NCBI RefSeq assembly: GCF_010672525.1
Contig: NZ_JAAHGH010000033.1
Location: forward strand, 1 to 64,000
DNA length: 64,000 nt
Reading direction: 5' to 3'
DNA from: Okeania sp. SIO2B3
GTDB lineage: Bacteria > Cyanobacteriota > Cyanobacteriia > Cyanobacteriales > Microcoleaceae
Position 1 is the first letter of the stretch. Each line of letters starts with the position of its first letter. Both the position numbers and the translations under genes were made by a program. Positions 8,773-17,040 of the stretch are shown here, piece after piece. A model generated the notes under the pieces. That model had not been told where the DNA came from, ran no database searches, and saw only the letters and a program-made list of their open reading frames with translations.

Positions 8773-9406
8773 AAAAAAAGAATATAAGAGAAATTATCAA
8801 CATTCTGGGAAAAGTAAATATAGTCGTTATTCAAGAAATGAGACAGTAGAAAAACGAGAAGTTATTCAGCGTTTTTTGATAGTTTGTGAGGGAGAACAAA
8901 CGGAACGAAATTATTTTCAGAGTTTCCGTGTACCTAAAGATGTGATTGATGTGAGAGGATTGGGTCAAAATACAATTAGTTTGGTCAAAGAAGCTCTAAA
9001 GATTATGAAAGAAGACGGTGATTACAATCAAGTTTGGTGTGTATTTGACCGTGATTCATTTCCGGTAAAAAATTTTAATCAAGCGATAAAAGATGCTGAA
9101 AATAATAATATTAAAGTTGCTTATTCAAATGAAGCATTTGAAATTTGGTATTTGTTACATTTTGAATATCGAGATACCGCCATGTCTCGCAAAGATTATA
9201 AAAAAGCTTTGACTAAAAAGCTGAATAAAAAATATGAAAAAAATAGCAACAAAATGTATGAGATATTGGAAAGTAAGCAACCTCAAGCAATTAAAAATGC
9301 TGAGAAGTTATTAGAGCAATATAATCCACCTAATCCTGTTAATGATAATCCTTCCACAACTGTACATTTATTGGTTAAAGAACTTAATAGATTTGTTCGT
9401 CCATAG
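8765..9406 (+). CDS. RloB-like (AbiLii-type) TOPRIM-family protein
   Basis: Read from the ATG at 8765 this is 213 aa. An earlier in-frame start at 8660 would add 35 residues overlapping the upstream gene, which is unlikely. The basic N-terminus (MAKKKEYKRN) is followed by RFLIVCEGEQTERNYF (36-51) and WCVFDRDSFP (91-100). These supply the glutamate and the DxD acidic pair of the TOPRIM-like fold in RloB proteins. AYSNEAFEIWYLLHFEY (from about 118) is another family hallmark. It is the predicted effector nuclease of the ATPase pair. A long tandem array starts 45 bases after the stop. Confidence 0.85.
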   Translation: MAKKKEYKRNYQHSGKSKYSRYSRNETVEKREVIQRFLIVCEGEQTERNYFQSFRVPKDVIDVRGLGQNTISLVKEALKIMKEDGDYNQVWCVFDRDSFPVKNFNQAIKDAENNNIKVAYSNEAFEIWYLLHFEYRDTAMSRKDYKKALTKKLNKKYEKNSNKMYEILESKQPQAIKNAEKLLEQYNPPNPVNDNPSTTVHLLVKELNRFVRP

Positions 9407-9450
9407 ATGGGAAAATAAGTACCTGGGCAAAAATTAGCAGTTTTGACTAA

Positions 9451-10443
9451 TGACTATTGCGACATCCGCACTAGAGAGAGGGAGTAGATATTTTCCTATT
9501 ACACACTCTCAAGTTATGCGCTTCATAAAATGATTTGACTATTGCGGATGTGGCAATAGAGAGAGGGAATAGATATTTCCCTATTACACACTCTCAAGTT
9601 ATGCGCTTCACAAAATGATTTGACTATTGCGGATGTGGCAATAGCAATAGAGAGGGGGAATAGATATTTCCCTATTACACACTCTCAAGTTATGCGCTTC
9701 ACAAAATGATTTGACTATTGCGGATGTGGCAATAGCAATAGAGAGGGGGAATAGATATTTCCCTATTACACACTCTCAAGTTATGCGCTTCACAAAATGA
9801 TTTGACTATTGCGGATGTGGCAATAGAGAGGGAGTAGATATTTTCCTATTACACACTCTCAAGTTATGCGCTTCACAAAATGATTTGACTATTGCGGATG
9901 TGGCAATAGAGAGGGGAGGTAGATATTTTCTCTACTACACACTCTCAAGTTATGTGCTTCACAAAATGATTTGACTATTGCGGATGTGGCAATAGAGAGG
10001 GAATAGATATTTCCCTATTACACACTCTCAAGTTATGCGCTTCACAAAATGATTTGACTATTGCGGATGTGGCAATAGAGAGGGGAGGTAGATATTTTCT
10101 CTACTACACACTCTCAAGTTATGCGCTTCACAAAATGATTTGACTATTGCGGATGTGGCAATAGAGAGGGAGTAGATATTTTCCTATTACACACTCTCAA
10201 GTTATGCGCTTCACAAAATGATTTGACTATTGCGGATGTGGCAATAGAGAGGGAATAGATATTTCCCTATTACACACTCTCAAGTTATGCGCTTCACAAA
10301 ATGATTTGACTATTGCGGATGTGGCAATAGAGAGGGGAGGTAGATATTTTCTCTACTACACACTCTCAAGTTATGCGCTTCATAAAATGATTTGACTATT
10401 GCGGATGTGGCAATAGAGAGAGGAAGTAGATATTTTCCCTCCA
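9451..10443. repeat. tandem array 1: 12 units of 83-91 bases with paired inverted repeats
   Basis: Units begin with TGACTATTGC at 9451, 9536, 9621, 9712, 9803, 9886, 9972, 10055, 10141, 10224, 10307 and 10393. Each holds the inverted repeat CTATTGC-GGATGTG-GCAATAG (first unit degenerate) and a second stem, AATAG/CTATT, AGTAG/CTATT or GGTAG/CTACT, around an 8-9-base loop. Then come CACACTCTCAAG and GCTTCACAAAATGATT. Units 3 and 4 carry an extra GCAATAG. No long frame crosses the array. It is homologous to the array at 49180-49812. It begins right after the rloB-like gene. Confidence 0.95.
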
Positions 10444-10617
10444 CATTATCCGTATTATTTATTATTCAAAAATTTTTCTAACTTTAATTATAGTAGTCGA
10501 AAGAAAAGGCGCGGACATATTAACAGCTTAAAACTCAGACAACACCAGATTTTTCCCTCTCTCCTAGATCGCTAAACATCTTCTTCCTTATCTACTTCCC
10601 CCTTATTTCTTCTTCCA

Positions 10618-11685
10618 TCATTTTTGAACGCAAACTTTATCCCGACCACTTTCTGTACAATCTTCAAACTTCAGTTTTCCAGCTAACATTTGTTGCTGAA
10701 CTTCTTCCACTTTTTGCTGAACTTCCTCTGGCAAAACATCATTAAAACGACCCAACTTAGTAATATCTGGATTTTCAATTCCTAAAATATATTTTTCTCC
10801 CTTAACTTGATTATTATTAACAAGATTAGCAACATAAGCGATCGCCCCTCCAACATCCTGTACTGCACTGGTCAGCACCGCTTTTGGCGCAACATCAAGC
10901 TGGTCTGTTGTATTACCCACCGCATAAATTCCTTTTTCTTGTGCCGTTTTCAAAACTGCTGGAGCAGCATTATCTAATAAGTGATAAATCACATCAACCC
11001 CAGTAGAAATTAAAGCCAAAGCAGCCTCTTTTCCTTTAGCAATATCATTAAAATCTCCAGTGTAACTAATTACAACTTCAACACTAGAATTTACTGACTT
11101 AGCACCTAACTCAAATGCCTTACCTTGTAAATTAGTTCCTTTAAAAGATAAACCTGTAAGATAAGCAACTTTATTATTCTTAGTCATCAAACCAGCAATT
11201 ACACCAGCAAGATAACCCATTTGGAAATAATTTGTTGTCACTGAAGCGTAATTTTCACCAGCAATATTACCATTAACCCCCAAAAAAAATGTATCAGGAA
11301 ATTGACTAGCTACTTGTTGAATAGCTGCATCAAATTGTCCGCCATGACCTACCACTAAATCATAATTTTTTCTAGCAAAATCAGAAAGAGTTTCTACCTG
11401 GTCTGGTTGGGCAATATTTTCCACATAAATCATCTCACCATTGAGAATTTCAGCTGCTTTTTTTACCCCTTCATAACCAGATTTATTCCATCCTCCATCG
11501 GTAATAACTCCAGGTAAAGCAATAGCAATTTTAAAAGTTTCAGAATTATTTATAGAATCATTACTAGGATTTTCTGTCAGAATCATTGTAGAGGGAGAAT
11601 CAGCACAAGCTTTTAATAATAAGCTAGTTACTAAAGTTGCTGTACCATAGGAAATAAATGAGCGTCTATTTAATTTTTTAGTCAT
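10618..11685 (-). CDS. BMP-family (PnrA/Med-like) ABC-transporter substrate-binding lipoprotein
   Basis: The 355-aa protein begins with NRRSFISYGTATLVTSLLLKAC: a twin-arginine-like motif followed by a hydrophobic stretch and a lipobox (LLKAC, Cys27). The mature part has the two-lobed periplasmic fold of the basic membrane protein family: FKIAIALPGVITDGGWNKSGYEG near residue 46, DLVVGHGGQFDAA, GLSFKGTNLQGKAFELGAK and TTDQLDVAPKAVLTS. Family members bind nucleosides or related purines for an ABC importer. No permease or ATPase gene is adjacent, so the partner must be elsewhere. Confidence 0.9.
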   Translation of the reverse strand: MTKKLNRRSFISYGTATLVTSLLLKACADSPSTMILTENPSNDSINNSETFKIAIALPGVITDGGWNKSGYEGVKKAAEILNGEMIYVENIAQPDQVETLSDFARKNYDLVVGHGGQFDAAIQQVASQFPDTFFLGVNGNIAGENYASVTTNYFQMGYLAGVIAGLMTKNNKVAYLTGLSFKGTNLQGKAFELGAKSVNSSVEVVISYTGDFNDIAKGKEAALALISTGVDVIYHLLDNAAPAVLKTAQEKGIYAVGNTTDQLDVAPKAVLTSAVQDVGGAIAYVANLVNNNQVKGEKYILGIENPDITKLGRFNDVLPEEVQQKVEEVQQQMLAGKLKFEDCTESGRDKVCVQK

Positions 11686-11776
11686 ATTAAGGTAGTCCTA
11701 TAAATGTAGTAATTTACATTGGATTTAAGGAGTAGAGAATATCTCTAATTCAAAATTTAACAGCAATAGTATTTAT

Positions 11777-12023
11777 CAATGCAGAAGGAAAAAGTAAGAA
11801 GGAAGAAGAAAGAAGAAGGAAAAATATTGAATTGTCTGAGTTTTCAGCTTTTGATATTTCCGTGCTCTTTCCTTCGACTGCTATATCTACTAATAAATAG
11901 TAACTATTGGTATTTCTCTTAGTTCTATGCAGAAGGAAGAAGGAAGAAAGAAGAAGGAAAAATCTTGGGTTTTCTGAGTTTTAAGCTTTTGATATGTCCG
12001 CGCTCTTTCCTTCTACTGCTATA
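11777..12023. repeat. two copies of interspersed repeat family H (TATAGCAG ends, GGAAGAA core)
   Basis: Two ~100-base units (about 11780-11888 and 11927-12023) share GCAGAAGGA, a variable run of GGAAGAA heptamers, TGTCTGAGTTTT, AGCTTTTGATAT and the right end CTTTC/TTCTACTGCTATAT. Left and right ends (ATAGCAG / CTGCTATA) are inverted. Related copies lie at 10489-10617, 14019-14241, 14974-15072, 21106-21640, 23515-23612 and 60960-61200. The heptamer number varies by copy, as in STRR-type cyanobacterial repeats. Confidence 0.6.
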
Positions 12024-12098
12024 TCTACCAATAGTAACTGTTGGTATTTCTCTGAGTTTGATTTTAAAGTTTAAAGACAACTATAGTCGGAGAAAGAA

Positions 12099-12695
12099 GT
12101 CATATTAATTGGGGTTATATAGGAAAAAGTAGACCAGAAAATTGGGCAGAACGATCGCCAGAATCTTAGATTTTTCAGACTGGTCAAAATAAATTACCAA
12201 TTAATATCAAATCACCTATATCTATTGAAGCACCTCAAATTTCAATTAATATCAAGTCCAGCAGCATCGGTATTATAAAGTTCAGGAAAGGAAGAAAGTT
12301 TTAGTTATCTAGGAGAGAAGATTTGAAAGAAAGAAAAAGTAGATATTTCCCAAGTTTTTTACACAAACTATACCAACAGATATAATATAATATCATGTCC
12401 GATTGAATAGTTATAAATAAACGACGAAGGAGTCAGGAAACAGGAGACAGGAGTCAGGAGGAAATAAAGAAGAAGAAAGAGGAGTAGAAGGAGAAAGTTT
12501 TTTGATCGCTAATTATCCGGACATGATATAACTACAAAAAATATCCCATAAATATTATTGATAATACTCATATAATCCAGGTAAATTATACACCTGGAAG
12601 TAGACTAAATATTTAGTGACAAATCTATTGAGAACGGAGTAGCAAATCGAAAAATTTGCTCAATTATATCCTAATAATACTAGACCTGCTAAATC
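12099..12695 (+). pseudogene. alpha-carbonic anhydrase remnant, broken by a small element
   Basis: From 12100 one frame reads HINWGYIGKSRPENWAERSPES, an in-frame TAG, then QTGQNKLPINIKSPISIEAP: the alpha-carbonic anhydrase N-terminal pattern (WGY...GPENW...C.TG.NQSPINI). After the family B element at 12390-12529 another stretch reads NYKKYPINIIDNTHIIQVNY, matching the segment before the zinc-binding region. From about 12646 QIEKFAQLYPNNTRPAKSL matches the family C-terminus. The zinc-histidine region (HFHxP...) is missing. With stops, a frameshift and a deletion it cannot make an enzyme. An active copy would hydrate CO2 in the periplasm. Confidence 0.78.
12390..12529. mobile_element. small element family B, copy inside the carbonic anhydrase remnant
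   Basis: Ends ATATCATGTCC (12390-12400) and CCGGACATGATAT (12517-12529) are inverted. The interior is inverted relative to the 2823 copy (AGTTATAAATAAACGACG on the left, TTTTTTGATCGCTAATTATC on the right) with purine-rich GAGTCAGGAGACAGG filler. Carbonic anhydrase coding sequence resumes at its right edge. Confidence 0.72.
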
Positions 12696-13244
12696 ACTAG
12701 GAAAACAATTTTCACTAAAATTTGATGAAAGAACCTGACAATCAATTAATATTCTAATTATGGGGTTTATGGGGTAATTTAATCTCTGTGAAACTAAGTA
12801 GATTTAACATGACTGTAAAATGAAGAGAAAGTAATAATTTTACCAACTCTAAATTAGTAAGATATTTAGAGCTACTACTAATTAATTTTGTCCTCTAGCT
12901 AATAGCTCCTTGTTAAAATTAATTCGATCAAAGAATATGACAAAAAAACTGTGTTTATAGCCAGCTCAAAAACTAGAATTTTTAGCAAATATTTATAGCT
13001 TTATCAAATGAGATGTCAAACAAGAGTAGGTTATTTACTAACAGTAAAAAGTCTAACAAACCTTCTTACATATTGACCCCAGCCTTTTGCCTAAAAGCGA
13101 CCAATTTTTTTATGCAACTCAAATGAAATTACGATATCCACATGATATTAGTTAATATAATTAAATTTAACATTTTATAGTCTAGCTAAAAATAGCGATC
13201 GCCTAGCCAAATCAATAACTAACTTATCGGTAATAGTCATAAAT
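12696..13244. other. intergenic gap, nothing recognised
   Basis: About 550 bases without a believable gene after the carbonic anhydrase remnant. A HIP1 octamer GCGATCGC is at about 13195. I see no element ends or strong hairpins. Confidence 0.5.
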
Positions 13245-13856
13245 TTAACTATATCTTTTTTTCAAGTCTCCCTCTTCCCAAATTTGGAGTTGCCTTTCAG
13301 CAGCAATAAAATTATTAATTGATTTGGGCGGGTAAACAAAATGGTCATAAGCGAGAGCCATTTGTCTAGCTGCTTCTTGGTAAGAAACTTTTCCTATTCC
13401 TGTACCCAAACCTGGACAGACAACATTTTGAATTTGTTGCTGTTGCTGACGGTTGTAGTGTCGCACTGCCAGTAACATTGCCCACATTGCTATATAAGGA
13501 ATATCAGTGCCAGCAATGGACATAGGTACGCGCATAGTGGGGGTATGGGCAAGAAAAGGATGTTGAGGATGACCAGTTTCGACAATAGTAGATGTGCCAA
13601 CTGGTTGTTCACCTAGATATTCATCTAATATTTTTTGTTGAACCGAAGTCATTAAAAAATCACCAAAATATTTGACGATCGCTGCATCCATACCACCATC
13701 CATAAGTCCAAAAGAATTTCCTGGACTTACTAAACAGTCATATTCTGGTACATTCTCGAAATAACTATTGATGATTTCTAGATTGGGTAAATAATAGAAA
13801 TGTTCTTGAAAAGCATCATATAATAATTTATTTGGAGCAACTAAAATCAGTTTCAT
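13245..13856 (-). CDS. macro-domain protein (predicted ADP-ribose binding or hydrolysing)
   Basis: The 203-aa protein is one macro domain. DCLVSPGNSFGLMDGGMDAAIVKYFG (residues ~40-65) is the N-terminal ADP-ribose loop with the conserved Asn and GG(M)D. VVCPGLGTGIGKVSYQEAARQMALAY (~145-170) is the second glycine-rich loop contacting the phosphates. Family members bind ADP-ribose, remove it from proteins or nucleic acids, or act on ADP-ribose 1''-phosphate. The substrate cannot be told here. It stands alone, flanked by repeat-rich DNA. Confidence 0.88.
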   Translation of the reverse strand: MKLILVAPNKLLYDAFQEHFYYLPNLEIINSYFENVPEYDCLVSPGNSFGLMDGGMDAAIVKYFGDFLMTSVQQKILDEYLGEQPVGTSTIVETGHPQHPFLAHTPTMRVPMSIAGTDIPYIAMWAMLLAVRHYNRQQQQQIQNVVCPGLGTGIGKVSYQEAARQMALAYDHFVYPPKSINNFIAAERQLQIWEEGDLKKRYS

Positions 13857-14446
13857 ATTAGTCTCTATTCTGGAAGCTTTAGAATCATCAAGAATACCAA
13901 TATTTTTTCAATTTGAAGAAGGAAAAATATCAGCCTTAAAAAATAATTTATGGACATAGTTTACGGGCATTGAATTGAGTCTCAAATATATTTTCTGTTT
14001 CCTCTTCAAAAAATTGTTATAGCAGAAGTAAAGAAGGAAGAAGGAAGAAGGAAGAAGGAAGAAGGAAAAGTATTACGTTGTCTGAATTTTTAACTTTTTA
14101 CCGAATAATTAAGGTAAAAATCCTCTCCTTTAAAGGAGAAAAAATGAATTGATTTTACTTTCATTCAATCCTCTTCCTTTTAGGGAGAAGTAATTATCAA
14201 TTATCAATTATTGAACTGTTCTAACCTTTGCTTCGACTGCTATAAATAATTTTTTTATTCAATCTTGAATCTACCACTTTGATTTAAAGATTGAAGGGTG
14301 TATCTCAATATTTGCCAGAATACTTTTTTCCTATTCCCTATTCCCTAAAAGCGATAAATTTTTGGCTTTATTCATGCATTGAGATGCACCCAGATTGAAA
14401 CATACCTCGCACAACTTTTCGACGAGAAATGGATTCAGTAAATAAA
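13857..14446. repeat. intergenic cluster: family H repeat with nested family G piece
   Basis: No gene is seen in this 590-base gap. From 14019 ATAGCAGAAG and GGAAGAA heptamers lead into TGTCTGAATTTTTAAC. Then a family G piece intrudes (about 14098-14218: TCTCCTTTAAAGGAGA, TCAATCCTCTTCC, AATTATCAATTATC), and the family H right end TTCGACTGCTATA closes it at about 14228-14241. A G copy sits inside an H copy, so G is the younger insertion here. Confidence 0.5.
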
Positions 14447-14929
14447 TTAACTCAGAATATTTTTCATTTCTATTTTAAAAATATTTTCAATAGTTTTTCC
14501 GGCAGTTTTTTCCTCCCAGTTAAGGATATTGAGAAAAGTTTCTGCTGAGTGAGTTTCCACAACATCAATACCCCATTCTCCTGTTTGGAGAGTATCAGGA
14601 GAATCACTTAATGGAGGTGTTTTTTTCAAACCTCCGAGAATCAAGACATCAACAATTAAATCCTTGTCATTTTTTTGAATTATTCGCTTTTCTATTAAAG
14701 CTTCAGCACATTTTTCACCAACTTTAGGTGGGGAAAAAACTTGAGTTTCAAATAAAACTTCTACCATCCAATGAGGATGATTTAATTGCCGACATTTAAG
14801 TTGTGGGTATTTGCTTAAACCATTAATGAAAACTTGAGCAAATTCTTCCCTATTTAATTCAGGCAGAGTATTTTCTGAGAGTTCAAAATTGTGGGAAAGC
14901 AACATTCGTCCAGTTTGAGATTCAGTCAT
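14447..14929 (-). CDS. hypothetical protein, 160 aa
   Basis: I do not recognise this soluble protein. It has no signal peptide or membrane helix. It begins MTESQTGRMLLSHNFELSEN and has mixed helix/strand character with a Pro-rich loop (GGLKKTPPLSDSPDT, ~99-113). Coding style, length and start ATG at 14929 after a plausible leader support a real gene. Long repeat-filled gaps on both sides give no operon hint. Confidence 0.6.
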   Translation of the reverse strand: MTESQTGRMLLSHNFELSENTLPELNREEFAQVFINGLSKYPQLKCRQLNHPHWMVEVLFETQVFSPPKVGEKCAEALIEKRIIQKNDKDLIVDVLILGGLKKTPPLSDSPDTLQTGEWGIDVVETHSAETFLNILNWEEKTAGKTIENIFKIEMKNILS

Positions 14930-15938
14930 TATTTTATTTATCCTATGTTCTAGAAATTTTAATTCACAATTTTACAGCAGAAGGAAGAAGGAAGAAGGAA
15001 GAAGGAAAAATATTACGTTGTCTGAGTTTTAAGCTTTTGATATTTTCCAGTCCTTTTCTTTCGACTGCTATATATCCTATCAGACCATAGATAAAATTGA
15101 TATCTCTATAAATTTCCAATAAAAACTGTATAAATCATCAGAAAATATTGTTAAAAAACTGCTACTGCTTCCTGACACTTCTCACAAGTTTAATAACTCA
15201 ATAGTTTTGGTATAGTCTCAGACTTAGGAATTATGATTGGTAATTTCAGTTATTAGTTATCAGTTATCAGTAAAAATTGATTATTTATCTCGTTGTACAA
15301 ATATCTTCTTACTGGCACTCTGAAAAATTAAGAATTTTCAACAATTAACAATTACCTCTCCTTTCAATAATTGAATTATTTCAAATAAAATTTTTCCTTT
15401 TGATAGTTGATGGATAGAGGGTTGAAAAATTAATTATTAGATAATAGTAGCGCTATCAACTTTGAACAGATAGATAATTTCTGAATGATGTGAGAGAAAT
15501 TATTCAATTTCTCAAGGAAGCTCATACCAAATATCAGGCATTTTTGCTAAATATTCTTGAGAGTAGGGAGTAGGTAAATAATGCATAAAATATTTTTACT
15601 TTATACAAATCATTGCTAAAAATATTATCGAATAATTAAGGTTTAAAGCCTCTCCTTTAAAGGAGAAACAAGAAAAAAAATTCATTATTAGTAAATCCTA
15701 TCCGTTTTCAAGGAGAGGTAATTATTAATTATTAATTGTTGAATGAGCCTTACTTCTTACTTAATAATTGAAAAGCTCAATAGGTAGAGAATGATTTTTA
15801 GGAATTGGTATTAGGCAAAAATTATTAGTTATTCAGACAATATTTGGATTTTCGATAAATTTTTATAGGAATTTTCCATGGAAAATCTCTACATTCTTTT
15901 TCATACCTATATTTATGTCAAGGAAGCTTAGATAAAAA
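14930..15938. repeat. 1-kb intergenic gap with repeat families H and G
   Basis: At 14974-15072 is a family H copy (GCAGAAGGAAGAAGG through TTCGACTGCTATAT). At about 15246-15270 TCAGTTATCAGTTATCAG is simple tandem DNA. At 15628-15742 a family G copy (CCTCTCCTTTAAAGGAGA, then AATCCTATCCG and TAATTATTAATTATTAATT) lacks the GGTCGA block. The remainder shows no gene or RNA I can name. Confidence 0.5.
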
Positions 15939-16934
15939 TTATGATTTTCCATTTTTTTCTGGAGGAGCAAATTCAACATAAATTAGACTTATTTTGTTTT
16001 GATTGCGGATAAATGATGCTCCTAAATTTAAGTCAGTTAAGTTTTGTAGTAATCCTTCTGCTAGTCCTATTTTTCCTGAAATAGAATAAGAATCATCATT
16101 GGTTAATTCAATAGAAGCTGTTAAACATTTTCCGTATAAACGACTATGAGCAACTGCTGTCCATGCTGGTTCATAAGCAAGCCAACTATAATTTTTTTCG
16201 TCAAATTTTTCTACTATTTCCGAACTCCAGGGTTGTCCTCCAAGTGATAAATTTCTGATTGATTCATCTGATTTATTAATATCTCCTTCTATTTTGCTTT
16301 CTACTCCACCTACTCCGGTAAGTTTAGCATTTGCTTCTATTTCTGTTGCTGTTTTACCGACTTTTTTTTCTTTAATTGTAATTTGAGTTGCTCCTAAATC
16401 TACCAATAAGCGAATTAGTTCCGCTTCTCTTTCTGCATAAAGCAAAGAGTCAAATACTTCTATAGGAATATATTTATTACTTTTAGATTTTAAGGGATGC
16501 GCTCTATATAATTTTCCTGGTAATGGATGACCTGGAGGAAAGTCAAAATCTTCTGGTATATCTGAGTAGGGAGTTTCTGTAATAAATTCTGACCAACCTT
16601 CTAAATTAAATTCACTTAAAGCTAATTTTGTATTTTCGTCGGGTTTTGCCTGTTTGCTACCTTGAGTATTTTGTTGGCGAGCAAGAATTGTTTTTACTGC
16701 TGGTATTAAAATAAAAGGAGATAAATTTATATCTATAAAAATTTCCGACATTAAAATTCCCGCTCTTAAGATAGATGATAAATTTGATGTCAGATTACTT
16801 GATTTATCATCTTCAGTAGTTACAGTAGTAATTGCTGAAGATAGAGATTGTTGTAAACTGGATTTATTATTAGGGGTAATATAAAGTAATGGTTTATATT
16901 TTTTGACTTCTTGAATTTCTGAAGACTGATTCAT
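15939..16934 (-). CDS. hypothetical protein, 331 aa
   Basis: I do not recognise a family. The N-terminal third is polar, then LRAGILMSEIFIDINLSPFILIPAVKTIL (58-86) is hydrophobic but not a clear membrane helix. A middle segment contains EVFDSLLYAEREAELIRLLVDLGATQITIKEKK (~159-191), and the C-terminus (GKCLTASIELTNDDSYS...KISLIYVEFAP) is strand-rich. No catalytic motif stands out. The gene lies 130 bases downstream, same strand, of the minus-strand frame of the 126-bp repeat array, so it may have shared a transcript with that decayed repeat gene. Confidence 0.65.
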   Translation of the reverse strand: MNQSSEIQEVKKYKPLLYITPNNKSSLQQSLSSAITTVTTEDDKSSNLTSNLSSILRAGILMSEIFIDINLSPFILIPAVKTILARQQNTQGSKQAKPDENTKLALSEFNLEGWSEFITETPYSDIPEDFDFPPGHPLPGKLYRAHPLKSKSNKYIPIEVFDSLLYAEREAELIRLLVDLGATQITIKEKKVGKTATEIEANAKLTGVGGVESKIEGDINKSDESIRNLSLGGQPWSSEIVEKFDEKNYSWLAYEPAWTAVAHSRLYGKCLTASIELTNDDSYSISGKIGLAEGLLQNLTDLNLGASFIRNQNKISLIYVEFAPPEKNGKS

Positions 16935-17040
16935 AAAAAATCCTCCTGCAAAGCTTTTAACAAAAATCTTAGAGGTTGATTGATGATTCGATACTTATAA
17001 TTTACAGATTTTACAGTCAAGTAAATTATAAGTACAAACT

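Noticed and set aside
9451-10443. CRISPR array
   Set aside because: Units of 83-91 bases are repeated over their whole length; there are no short repeats separating unique spacers and no cas genes nearby.
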